Assembly: GCA_002286715.1 (NCBI GenBank)
Contig: NSJX01000050.1
Span: 1 to 64,000 of the forward strand
Direction of reading: 5' to 3'
Source: Dentipellis sp. KUC8613
Taxonomy: Eukaryota > Basidiomycota > Agaricomycetes > Russulales > Hericiaceae
DNA: 64,000 nt
How positions within the stretch are numbered: position 1 is the stretch's first letter; each line of letters starts with the position of its first letter. The translations under genes were made by a program, and so were the position numbers. Below, in pieces: positions 12,201 through 23,134 of this stretch. The notes beneath the pieces were generated by a model. That model was not told the origin of the DNA, did no database searches, and worked only from the letters and a program-made list of their open reading frames with translations.

Positions 12201-12786
12201 TCCGGGTAATTATTTTCCTTCGTGTTCGTAGATGCGGACGATAGAACTTATCTTTCGCTGTCTAGGTTGCTACGGAGCCTCATATTACCTTGGGTTCCGA
12301 GACGACTTCGACGTGCAGGTAATTCAGCTGCATCGCTATCCTATCCTGCAGATTGAATAGCGTTCGACCACAGGTTCCCGAGATAATCAGACGCATATGC
12401 GACCTAGAGACACGCTCAAACCCCGAAGGCGCGCCCGAGCTGATTAGGCAGCTCAACCTGCTCGCTAGCACCTCCACGCACGTGTAAGATCTCGCTCCAC
12501 TCATGCAGCCATACCACGGCTGACCGATTTCCGCGTTCTAGCGTCCCGCACTACCACCTCATCAGCCGACGGCTCGAGGCCGGTTGGCTCTCGCCCGTCG
12601 TCAACTGGCTGAGGCGTGTGCTCATCGAAGACGTTTATGGCCGGCTGCGCATTATGTTTCCGGAGACTGTGAACTGGCTCGCTTCTGCCGAGGAGTATGT
12701 ATTCTGCATCTGCGCCCGTGCGTGGCTGGCTGCTGATGAGAGGCTCTTGCAGGATCATACACGTTGGCATCAATGCGCGTGTGTAG
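9208..12786 (+). CDS. HAK1: HAK/KUP-family potassium transporter
   Basis: Twenty-five exons can be joined in frame, from ATG 9208 to TAG 12786, to encode 736 residues, the usual length of fungal HAK proteins. Exon ends: 9295, 9355-9503, 9563-9596, 9661-9809, 9864-9945, 10005-10051, 10110-10179, 10235-10336, 10397-10475, 10543-10573, 10624-10766, 10819-10849, 10909-10985, 11043-11110, 11172-11238, 11293-11414, 11466-11538, 11600-11633, 11687-11981, 12037-12074, 12124-12205, 12266-12318, 12374-12483, 12542-12694, 12753-12786. Family motifs are in order: IIYSDIGTSPLYVLNG, EGEGGTFALFQGLYP, MADGIFTAAVSV (usually GDGI-T/F-TP), ITGIVNITKFP, DYDMLAGVLLAVTGCEA, MIHTSEKIQGQVYIP and a C-terminal IIHVGINARV. 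It should be a multi-span plasma-membrane K+/H+ symporter. Several exons are only 31-38 nt. Confidence 0.92.
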
Positions 12787-13689
12787 GACGATTCGTGAGC
12801 GCAAGGATCGACATGTGTTGAATGCGGTGGATGTCGCCGTCTGAGATGAGTAGTGGTACTAAGCGGAGGTCTGGGTAATTTGTTGAGATAGAAGCCATAG
12901 TTAAATATTGCCTGGTTTGAACATTTCGGGAAATGTCGCAGAAGAGGAATGGGACTATATACATGGAGTACGAGCCTGGAATTTGTTTGCACATGAATGT
13001 CGAATTCGAAGAGGCCTGGTGTCGGCGCGAGGAAAAAGGATGTCATGTGACTCAGAGTCGATAGACGCGAGCTGGTGAGCTCTCGGCAAGAAGTCGAAAA
13101 CAACACAACTATACCGCCGACCACGAAAAGCCTGCCACCGCCCTGCTCTGCCTGCGATCCTTCGGGGCATCTTCAGCAGTTTTGTGAAGTTCGAGACGGT
13201 GTCAGTTGTGCTAGGGTTGAAAAAAGATATGTCTGTGGCGCCCAAAACAACTTTTCGACGACTTCGCTGGCAACGCGTCCACTGACTTGACCGAGCAACT
13301 AGCTCGAACAGCTGCAGGAGCGATAAGGGATGTTCTGAATTACAAGGATCTCTTTCTGAGTGGGTCCGCCCGCTCGCCTACTTACGAGCCAGTCTGACGA
13401 TAGTTTGCCTTTTCACTTCGAAGCATCTGGGACGAATCAGAGAAGCCCTTCAAAGGTGTGGTGGGTTCCTATCTTCATTGCAGCGCCAATGCTGAAAGTC
13501 TTCAAATTTCTCACCCGGATTGGCGAACAAGCTAGGATAGTTGTGATTATCAAGATGGCACGCAAAATCTGCGACTGCGTGGATCGTGAGGTCCAGCCTC
13601 CGATGGGCCCTTGTCGATAATAGGTAAGTATCTGCGCCATAGTTGAAGCTACTTACAAAAGCTTACTAGACTCTGTGGACTCCCCACCT
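12787..13689. other. intergenic, no gene seen
   Basis: About 900 bases between the transporter stop and the monooxygenase relic. The open frames on both strands lack any recognisable domain. Confidence 0.4.
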
Positions 13690-14265
13690 TTGCTTCGCGT
13701 CAGCACGTGAAGGGTATACGTCCAGGAGAAAACAGCGGGTCTTTGACTCCCTTCTGCCAATCTCCTCCACCCGCGTCCATGAAATGCTGGTCCGTCGCAG
13801 AATGATTGGGCAGCCCCCACGCATGCGCACTAGCAGGTGTGCGATGAGGTCGCCCTGGTACCGCGCGGCGTCCATATTGCCTACGATGCGGTGGTGGATA
13901 TACACAAGGTGGAGGTCTGTTACGTGTATGCGCGTATCGTGCGTGCCTGTCAACGAGTACGATGTCTCGTATTCTCAGAGCGGCATGTCGATGAAGAGGG
14001 CTCGAACGGTGTCCGCAACAATCATCAGCAAAGGACTCCGAGCGTATACAGGGCATGTAAGGTGGGCACACACCAAATGCAGGCGATAGAGATCCGTCCT
14101 AAACTGCGTTGACTCAGGATTCTGTGAGAGATGCAAGGCGGCGACGAAGTAGCCCCTGCTATGGAACAGGGCTTTCCATGCTCTGACTCTGAGCCCAAAA
14201 AAACATCGCGGACGTGTTGGATCCAGTGGACATCGGAGAGAAGGTCGTAGGTCGGTTGACGGTGA
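13690..14265 (-). pseudogene. flavin monooxygenase relic (C-terminal half)
   Basis: Minus-strand translations in shifting frames match the C-terminal half of the intact monooxygenase at 32.6-34.4 kb, in the same order. NPESTQFRTDLYRLHL corresponds to DPESTHLNTNLRYIRP, VADTVRALF to SDTAQALF, YIHHRIVGNMDAARYQGDLI to YIGHRLVGDIGAAQYQDGLV, and SWTRVEEIG to AWTRVEEYG. A further block near 14200 (FLGSESEHGKP) fits the ILGTGYEYRIP region. Frameshifts and stops separate the blocks and the FAD- and NADP-binding halves are missing, so this is a decayed paralogue. Confidence 0.75.
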
Positions 14266-15417
14266 ATTCTGTCGCTCGTGGGCGGACGATAGGGACGATA
14301 TAGGAATATATCACGGTAAGGGAACTCAATTGAATTTACGCGTGTCGGAAAATTGATAAGACATTGTTAGTCCACGTCCCGTGTTTGCGAGATCCTCTTC
14401 TTGAACACGGGATCAAGGGAAAATTCAAACATGCTGTCCGAGGTGACCGATGATTGTATCGCATGCCAGCAATTGGGGAGAGAATTGCTAAGCGAGCCGT
14501 TCAACGAGTAATTCCCCGCCTCACTGCCTCTTCATATGCGTCGTCTGATTCATGCGAGTAAATTCAGTGCATGGTTCCGGTTTAATCAAACACAGTTTAC
14601 CTGTACCCTCCTCTATCTTTCTTGCGATCGCGGAGACGAGATATGGGGGTACAATACGGGCACCGGAATATAGAGTCGATCTCACAAGCCTCCCGTACGC
14701 CTTGTTCATCCCATTTTATTTTCTCTTGCCTCTTTTACACGCGTTTTAATGAAGCCTTTTGGGCGAGATTGCTTCGAGAATTCGGTCGTGAAATTTTCAT
14801 CGTGCCTGGCCGCAGGGAGTCTTCTATTGTATCGCTCACAACGACCCTGACACTGACACCTCCCACACGTGAGGTACGTTCTTTTTACTTCCGAAAACCC
14901 TTGGTTTACTCTGGTACGCGCACAGCTTTCACCTCGACTTCGCGAGGTTGTTCGCATGCAGCCAGTGGCACCGCAGCTAAAACGTTCCTCACTGCCCCTC
15001 CACTTCCTTGCGGATCCACCGATATACTGTATATACGGGATATCTGCTGTTCGCATGATCATCGTTTGCGATACCCGTGATGGTGTCTAAATGAACAACG
15101 TGACGGGGCTTGCTCTGGGACAGGTGGTGGGAAAGCTACCCGAATAAAGTCACTCCAACCCTGCTCAGCCATACAATCTTCCCGTTCTTGATCGACGTGA
15201 TTTTTCCCATAGACTCTGGTATCGATATCGTCTCCCTACCCGGAGTAACTCGCCGTACAAACTGATTACTGCACAGGGTCGAGGCCGCATTGCATTGCTA
15301 TATAGATGCGGGGCCTTCCCTGTTCAGATACACTCTCCATCACGTCTGCAGATCGAACAGTACATATCGCTACTTCGTCGACATCCCAGCACCCCATCCC
15401 CGCCTGCCATCATTGCC
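14266..15417. other. intergenic, no gene seen
   Basis: About 1.15 kb with no recognisable coding sequence. A TATA-like TATATAG near 15299-15306 lies about 115 nt upstream of the next start codon. Confidence 0.4.
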
Positions 15418-15802
15418 ATGCGAAATCCGACCCTCGCATTTATTTTATCGTGCGTTGCGTTCTCCCATAGCACCATGGGACATCTCGACATTGGGGAATC
15501 CAGCGATTCTGTCGCCGTACCGAGAAAGTGAGTCGTTTCAAACAGCTCTGGAACTTATCTCAATTGTTGCGTCCGCTTCTAGGGAGGGTCGCGGCACTCG
15601 CGCGATTGCCAAGCTTCAAAAGCCAGCTTTCCCCACGCCCACCATAACATCGACAGCGAGACTTTATGCGCCTCAGCCCTCGGCCCATCTCCCAAGCAAA
15701 CAAGACGCAGATGCAGGGCCAAAGCCGAACTCGTCAGAGCCACGTCACATGGGAGAGAGTGCGGATGCAGAGCGCCAGGTAGTGTTCGCGAGGGAAGTCT
15801 GA
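15418..15802 (+). CDS. small secreted protein A
   Basis: Two exons (15418-15527, 15583-15802; donor GTGAGT, acceptor CTAG) encode 109 residues. The N-terminus MRNPTLAFILSCVAFSHSTMG is signal-peptide-like. The mature part contains AKLQKPAFPTPTITSTARLY and ends in acidic and polar sequence without cysteines. The block L-Q-x3-[FL]-P-T-P-T-[IV]-T-S-T and the position of the single intron are shared with the gene at 18421, so the two are paralogues. No known family was recognised. It could be a lineage-specific effector-like or cell-wall-associated protein, which is inference. Confidence 0.6.
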
Positions 15803-16251
15803 AGGGGGGGGAGCTTCTTTTATAGGTATCGCGTGCGGGTCATTTCTTTTGGTACACCTTCGACGGACCATTCGCGGGCAATGACATGTACGGTGGCACT
15901 CGGGCACGATGATTGAACCGCTAAATTTAGGCCTTTATTCTTGGGTTGCGTCCGCCGCGCGTGGCTGCACACACCACGCCTCGCTTCCACTGTTCGAACT
16001 TCGAAGACGTCTACATCTGATACGGGACTTCGAGGCGCGTGATGCCGTAGGTTCCGCGCAGCTTCCGTATCACCGCCTGCAGTGGTCTTATCAAACACGT
16101 GAATAACAATGGTTTCAACCAACGCGAAGCCTGCCCGCGTACAATATCGCTGCCGCGACGATAGAAATGTATGAGCAACGTTCCCTCCACCCCCCACGAT
16201 CACTGAATTTATTTGATGATTTTCTCGATTTTATTCTAGAATTGTAATAGC
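15803..16251. other. intergenic, no gene seen
   Basis: About 450 bases between the convergent ends of secreted protein A and the Arg/Asp-repeat protein. No coding sequence was recognised. Confidence 0.4.
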
Positions 16252-16577
16252 TATTTGAGTGACGTGTCGTAAATATGATGAGGTACGTACATTGTTGAAA
16301 AACGGTTTGAATCGCTGAGAGCTTGGCCGGTCGACAGCCTAGAAGACGGCGCGCTGAGAACGAGGTAGCATATTGATATTAGTGGCGTAAACCGGCCAAG
16401 ATGAAGAAAAATCCCTACGCCGTCACGGTCGCGGTCGCCGCCGCGATCGCGATCGCGATCACCATCGCGCCCACGCCCGCCATCGTCATCACCGCCGTGC
16501 CTAGCCACTACAGGAGAAGACAGCAAGACGAAGACAAGAAGGAATGCAGAGAGGATAGAAGTACGGTTGAATTGCAT
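16252..16577 (-). CDS. small secreted Arg/Asp-repeat protein
   Basis: Two exons (16577-16419 and 16338-16252, 80-bp intron) encode about 81 residues. The first 26 residues (MQFNRTSILSAFLLVFVLLS, then SPVVAR) form a clear signal peptide. They are followed by an alternating charged repeat, G-D-D-D-G-G-R-G-R-D-G-D-R-D-R-D-R, encoded by a tandem CGCGAT-like DNA repeat. Exon 2 supplies a basic tail. A TTAAATAG box lies about 60-70 nt upstream. A further intron after the NN codons is possible. No family was recognised. Confidence 0.45.
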
Positions 16578-18420
16578 GGTTATAGACGGTGAGGCTGGTA
16601 CTCAAGGTGAGTGAGGATGTAGTCAGCTAGACGTGCTCTATTTAAGCTACGGTCGACGTCCGCTAAACCAACATTACTCACCATAACAGCATCCGCAGAG
16701 CGGAACTTGTTCGACGGCATTGTTTGGTGAGAAAATTGCGTTACTTGGCATCCCGCGGTTCATATGGTCCAAGCTCAAGTTTTATACAAACGTGGAATGC
16801 GTTTTCCTCGAGGGAGAATCTTTGGGACCTCCAAGAGTTTTCTTTCTCCAAGTATTGCTCGCGAGTGCTACAGAGGGGAGGCAGAGATGACGCTTCTTGC
16901 GAAATAATGATGCAATATAATTGTCCGACGTGAAGGGGTGTATCGAGACTTGCTACGGTGCTTGGCATGAGCAGAAACCGGTTCTATACCGCAAGGATCC
17001 GTGAGAGATTAATGGTGCGCTTTTCAGCTCCAGACGGTACCACCGCAATGTGCATGTCAGTCACGTAGACGAACAAGGAAATGAAGCATCAGGCTACTTG
17101 AAAGGGCCAGAAAAAACCAGCATACACTCACGGTTGTAAAATTGCCATAATTAGACGACAGCCACATGATGATCATTGAGATCATTCTAAATGCACGGCC
17201 GGAATGCTCTACATATGAGTATAACCTTTAAATGATCAGTCAAGCAGAAAATGCTTCCTTCAAAAGACGGTCAGTGGTTCCTGCTTCCCATAGCCAAGAG
17301 ATTACATCGCTGTCAAAGCTGATGAAATCAATCCATGAAGTTGTCTCTGAGGGAAACCTAGGAATATTCCTGCCGTCACTGTCAAGTTCCAGAAGGTCAA
17401 TGATCTCCACTCGAGAAACAGAGGAATATTATTATAGGTCCATCCGGTGCAGCCTGAAGGCGCGATGGCTGCGATATTGGCCATCCGTGGCACCGCCAGC
17501 GCAGGCGGTCGAGAAATTCGCACCCACCCATCGTCCACGCGTCATGGAAGATCTACTCAGTCGAATAGACCGGATGATCTTTGATGGAGATGTCCTGCAA
17601 TGTGAAAGGAGGTTTCAAAGCATCGAAAGCGCACTCGCCGCTTGGGGCCACTAGGGCCTATAGCAGTGTCACAGGTGGTTTGCATCAAGCCCGACCGTAG
17701 TGTCTGAGGCGCCCGTCCGGTCTTGCCTCGGCGATGTCGGCGAACGACGGAACGTCCCAGATTTCTGGCGTGGCTCACGTGATATTACCTTTTCAAGACG
17801 CGCACTTTGCTGGCGTCTTGAAAGTTGTCGTCGTGAACCACCTCCTTGCAGGACAGTCCGTCTTCAACATAAAAGTGTGTTGCTCATTATCCTGAGTAAA
17901 CCGAGTATGATTTCTATTTTGACGATCTTTTGTGTGGACAGAATGACAAATCACCGATCCCGACGGTCTATGTCGTAGGTTGTTTCGCATCGTACGGTCA
18001 TCGACACCACAAGTCCATGCTCTTCAGTTTTTCCTCCTTTAAAGTATCTGAAACGTATCATTTTGTTGTCTTTCTAGGTCATATTCCGACTAGTTGAGTC
18101 GCTTGTACTGCGGATTTATTCAGCTCGGTGCTCTCCATCAGTCTCGTGCACACGATCGCCGGTAAGTCGCCCCACCCTTGGTCCCTGTATCTCCTCATGC
18201 GTATAGCCCGTGTAGAGTATGATCAGGCACCCCAATTACAATCTTTGAGCTCAAGTTTCCAAGCATACAGTAGTGTCGCGAGCATCGCTATCTGAGCATT
18301 CTTTTCAAGCGTATGAGCTCGCTTCTCGGTCCACGATCGTCAGGCTCAATGCCGTCTCACCAATGTTTTATAAAGACGGCGGCGATGGTTTCTGATGCTT
18401 CATGAATTCCTTCGTTGGCC
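16578..18420. other. 1.8 kb without a confident gene
   Basis: Open frames on both strands at 17232-17654 and 17302-17538 are short and match nothing recognised. A TATAAA box at 18369-18374 belongs to the next gene. Confidence 0.35.
18369..18374 (+). promoter_or_regulatory. TATA box of secreted protein B
   Basis: TATAAA within TTTTATAAAG, 47 nt upstream of the ATG at 18421. Confidence 0.55.
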
Positions 18421-18898
18421 ATGCTTTTCTCTATTTTCCTCCGTGCATTGACCTCCGCCACGTCCGTCTGTTCTGTCCTGGGAACTCCACCCCCTGCACA
18501 GAATCACCACGGAGAGTCGATTAAGGACTCTCGCAACCCAATGGACAATCGTCAACATCGGTGAGATCTGCTTAATTTAACAGGGAACGCATACTTACTG
18601 TTATACTGTGTGCAGGCGTGTTGATCTCGAGCGATTGCCAGCGCTGCAGTATATCAGCCTCCCTACGCCCACTGTTACCTCAACAATGAACGGATATTCT
18701 CCCCGAGTGTCATCAATGTCCGAGAGATCGCTGTCCGCTCCTCCAATCGCAGACTATGCATCACGCACAATCTTACCAGCTCCGTCGAGTGCCAGGGACC
18801 CTCCCATACCCGAGCCATTCGCCTCATATCATGATGCGGATGGACCGTGGCAGCAGGCAGTTCTCGAAGACATGCTTCGTGCCAGCGAGGAACTGTAA
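18421..18898 (+). CDS. small secreted protein B
   Basis: Two exons (18421-18560, 18616-18898; donor GTGAGA, acceptor GCAG) encode 140 residues. The start MLFSIFLRALTSATSVCSVL is signal-peptide-like. Exon 2 begins RVDLERLPALQY and contains ISLPTPTVTSTMNGYSP, clearly related to the block in protein A at 15418. The C-terminus (WQQAVLEDMLRASEEL) is acidic and helical and has no counterpart in A. Exon 1 is too short to appear as a long ORF; it is supported by the TATA box, the splice sites and the parallel structure of gene A. Function unknown. Confidence 0.6.
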
Positions 18899-20936
18899 GA
18901 GGTATCGTGGTCAGTGTTCAGACCCTATCCTAGACCCTTCATACTGACCTCCCCGACACATCAGAGCGCGTTCTTGGCTCGGATCGTTCACCTTTTCGTG
19001 GGGTATCATTATTGTCAGTATTAATGTCCAAGCTCTTGCTTCTTGTTCGGGTAATCAGGCTTGCAGTCTTGTATCGTCGACGCTACCGATAGCCAGAGCC
19101 AAGTCCTTGTCGTTGCAATGTGGGGCTGTTAGTCTCACGCTTCAATGTCGGCAGGACGTGCGAGGGAGCACTCAGGAACCGGCCGTCTATGCGGTGCCTA
19201 GAAGTAAACAACACTGATCATTGTCTCCGAGACTGACAGTTCACCGTACTTATACCCGTGAATAGCGACACAAGATCGCCGTCTCGATTCTTTGCGGAGA
19301 TTGATATTCTAAGGCAGCAAATGTCGGCGGCAGGGCGGCAGCGGTGAGCGGTAACATTGATGTTCCCCGATGAGCGCAGAGTGATCGCAAACTTCTAGGC
19401 CAGAAGCACGCAGACGCTCAGGATCTACATGATCGAGTCACGTCGACAAGAAAGGTAGGTCACTTCATAGATATCGCATTGCGTGCGCCGAGCGGAGGTC
19501 CGAAAGCTTCCCTGTGGTGCACCCTAGATCTATCCGCAACTGTATAGAACATCACAGCTGACCCGACAGGGTTGATACGGCCGTGCATTTGGATGGAACA
19601 TCGACGAGACGCTACTCCTCTTTGCTTGTGTGAGGATATCTGCCTATCTCCGTCTACATAAGGAAGAGATTCGAACCGAGGTCGAGTTCTGCGGGGATCC
19701 TGCACCTCGCCTTCTGCAAGACCTCGCTAGCTGGATGTCATCTCCTATCTTTACACGGCGAACGCAAGAGACCAGGGTAGATGTATATTGAACATCGATA
19801 CATAGACAATTACACTCTTCCTCGCATTACGGGCGATCGCCGACTAGGATCAAGACTGGCTTCAACTCCTTGCATTGCCTTAGTCAATGATTGATCCCTC
19901 AGCCTATTTCATTCGTCTGCGGCGCTGATCTGGTATCCTCTAGGGCATTCATTCCTCGGGGTACATACTCGATGGCCGAGGCCATGGATGCTTACCCTCG
20001 TGATTATGTGCGCGTAGGCGTATATCTCATGTTCGTCAAGGTGTTGCAGCAATTCTGAACGTCAACTTAGTTCATTTTCTAGTATTCAAATTATACGGCA
20101 ACGCGGAATCGTGGAATCTCTACCACTTTCAGGTGGCTAAAAATGACAGACCTTATCTAAGGCCGACAACCCTGTTTCCTCTTTCATTGTCCCTGAAGGC
20201 TACAATGCAGGGCACTCGATGATCTGAATTTCACAACAGAGAAATTGTATTCCAGGGTATCAAGAACTCGTCATCCTCTCGCAGACCGGTTCAGTTGGCC
20301 ATCCCGGAGCGGATAACCCACAATTAAGTTATACGAACGCACATTGCAGCCCACGCACGGGGCGAATAAGCGCCGGAGAACGTATTGCGAGCCTTTGAGT
20401 AGATGCGCCTACCCTTTTGAGTTTGCGCGACCGATCTGAATTCGAATCACTTCATGAATTGGATCCGACATCAGTCGTTTCCGAATCACCGGATTCAGCC
20501 TGGGGACATGCACACTGCGACTAATACGGCAGTATAGACGCTGCACTTCACAGAACCAGCCCCCTCGCGCGCGGGTCGTGGAGGCTGGTCTTGGCACGAC
20601 ATGAGAAAATCCCATCATTGAAACTTGAAGAGCGTCTCGACAGCGAGCGCAATGCCATTTGCCATGATCATATTTCCGTATCTGTACACGCCCAGTGGAG
20701 TCCGGTGCAGAGAAGACGATCTCTGTTTTCCGCTCATGGTACGACCGCGGAAGTACGCACCACAATCGGTAGTCCGGTTGCGTGGACCTGCCACGCTCCA
20801 ACAGGCGCATCGAAAACATAGAAGCCAGAGCCATAAATAAGCCTCACGGGCACTCGCAGCTGCTTATCGCGGAGCCTCGCACCTTTTCCCCGCTCCCACT
20901 CCCACACTCCACAGGACCAGCACACGAGGCGCGACG
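18899..20936. other. 2 kb without a recognised gene
   Basis: No conserved coding sequence, tRNA or repeat was recognised on either strand. The last 100 bases form a CT-rich promoter and leader for the dehydrogenase. Confidence 0.35.
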
Positions 20937-21987
20937 ATGAGTTCTGCAGCGGATCTGTTCAGCACGGCGGGGCGCGTGGCCGTCATAACAGGAGGGGGGA
21001 CCGGGCTTGGATTCCGGATGGCGCAGGCGTGGGTAAAAAATGGAGGGAAGGGTACGACTTCCCTGCTTGCGCTTTATGTCTCGGTCCGCGTGATGGGTGT
21101 TTCCTAGTTTACATCACGGGCCGGCGAGAGGCGAAGCTGAAGGAAGCGGTCAAGGTCCTGAACGACATCGCGGGAAGCCCGGGACGAGCTCTTTAGTGCG
21201 TAGATCTTGATCCTCCACGTATCGGACACAGTAGATTGATGCGAAGCCGGGCAGCTTTTGCGGGAGCGTGACAGAGAAGGCTGATATCGATGCCCTCGTT
21301 GCGTACGTTGGGGAGCGCGAGCAGCAGGTCGATGTCCTGGTCAATAATGCGGGCACCTATCATCTCGACAAGTATCCAACCGCATCTAGGGGTTCGCCTA
21401 TGGCCCAAACCCTTGCGGAATACGATAAAGATTTGTGGGCCTACCAGTATATCATAAACGTCTGGTCTGTTGGCGCAGTGACAGCGGCGTTCGTCCCGTT
21501 GCTCGCGGAGGCAACTAAGAATGGAGGAGAAAGGGACGGCCGAGGAGCTGTGATAATTATCAGCAGTATCTCGGGAGACATGTGGGCGAGCCCGGATAGA
21601 GTCAACGGTACGCAGCTATCGGAAGGTTTCGATCCCATCGCTCGAGTTATTAATATTTGCACAGGTTATCGATCGTCAAAGGCCGGAACGAACGCACTGG
21701 GGAAGATGCTCGCAGCTCGTCTGCTCCAGCACGGCATTCGCGTGAACACGATCTCGCCCGGATCGTTTCCCTCTGGGCTTAACGATGTCACCAACCCCGA
21801 ATTACCCGCACACCCAGATAATGTCAAGAGGAACGTACCTATGAAGAGAAATGGGGATGAAAGCGATATTTTGGGAGTGTTCCTGTGGCTGGCGACGAGG
21901 GCTGGTGCGTATGTATCAGGCCAGAAAATTCTTGTCGACGGAGGAATGAATTTGGTGATGAACGGGCGACCAACGGCAGCTTTGTAG
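20937..21987 (+). CDS. short-chain dehydrogenase/reductase
   Basis: An NAD(P)-dependent oxidoreductase of the classical SDR fold. Exons 20937-21051 and 21108-about 21195 give the Rossmann start VAVITGGGTGLGFRMAQAW and the ITGRRE segment. The body from about 21235 gives VDVLVNNAG, the catalytic Ser in IISSISGD, and Tyr/Lys in GYRSSKAG once a 57-bp intron (21608-21664, GTACGC to ACAG) is removed. The C-terminus ISPGSFPSGLN and ILVDGGMNL is typical. The junction near 21196-21234 is odd: the good donor GTGCGT and the acceptors CACAG/GTAG would make an intron of only 36-39 bp, and neither keeps the frame. Either a weak upstream donor (GTCCTG) is used or one base is missing. Substrate unknown. Confidence 0.8.
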
Positions 21988-23134
21988 GGAGCATATGAAG
22001 TAGTTCCTGGTATCCCGGTTGAATTTCAAGCGTCTTCAGTATGAGCTTGGTAGTATGAGTATAGACAACGTAGAAGAGGATTATTTGGCTGAGGGTGGGC
22101 CGGGCCGGTGGCCGGAATTCGATATAAGCGCTCGTCGATACCGGGGGGGGGGAACATAATAGGCGCCCGTCTCTGCGACCAACCCCACTCCCAGAAACCG
22201 AATTTCGAAGTCACAGCAATAGTACTGACCTTCACCGTTCTGCGTCCCGAGTCTTTGATACTTCATGATGGGAACATTTCTCTATGCTATGTATCCCATT
22301 CGCCAAGTCGTGAAGCTCTAGTCATGTTCACGCGACTAATATGTACCTCTCAACTGGCATCTTTTCCGTTGGTTCTGGAGTTCGACTGAGAACTTCAAAG
22401 CCGCTCGCTCAGGTCGTCTGACGTCGGGTATGGGTGAGCCCTTATGGTCAGTTATTCGTCATTTTCGCTCACCGTCTCCATATAAGATCAGAGTCAAATA
22501 GGATCGTCGGATGAGTTTGTCGACTTTTGGACCAGATCTATCGGTTTTCGCACAATGGTCTGCGGCTCCTGGGAGTTGGATAGCTTTGTCTGGAATTGGT
22601 TCAGATTGCTTAGAACGTTCAGGTCGGTATGTGAATTGTATGCTAGGGAGTCATGGTCGTTTCCACTGAGTTTCGTGGTTACTCCGCTCTAGCAACCGCA
22701 TCACAATCCTACTATCTCATTCTTGAGACTAAATGGACAATCGTGTCATGCAAACCTTTAGATTATCCTCGAATATGCTCACTGCTCTTGAGCTTGAGGC
22801 CGGACCCCTGAAACAAGCTATTCATTACCGTCAGCCCACATGTTCTACCTGGAATGCCATTGCAATCCAGACTGGCCGGTTCTCGCCTGTCGCCGGCCAT
22901 CTCGGGGGTTCTTCCACTCTCAACGGCGGCGGGCGACATCTGAACAAAAGCGTTTGGTCAGAAACCAAATCTGTACCCGACACATCTATCGACTCGTCTA
23001 TAAGCCTTCCCTTCTCTCCACCAAGCTGCCTTCCGCTCTTTGTTATCGACCACTCCCAGCATCACCCGCGCTTTGTAATTCCTGCCGTCATCGTAATCGC
23101 GCACCGGCCTGAGCAGGACTCAGGATTGTTATCC
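21988..23134. other. intergenic and 5' region of the RhoGAP gene
   Basis: No gene was recognised. An open frame upstream of 23135 is in phase with the RhoGAP gene, but its composition is unlike coding sequence and it passes through pyrimidine-rich leader sequence. Confidence 0.4.

Noticed and set aside
17302..17654. Overlapping ORFs of 78 and 140 codons on opposite strands
   Set aside because: Neither shows a family motif, and neither has flanking exons that keep frame.
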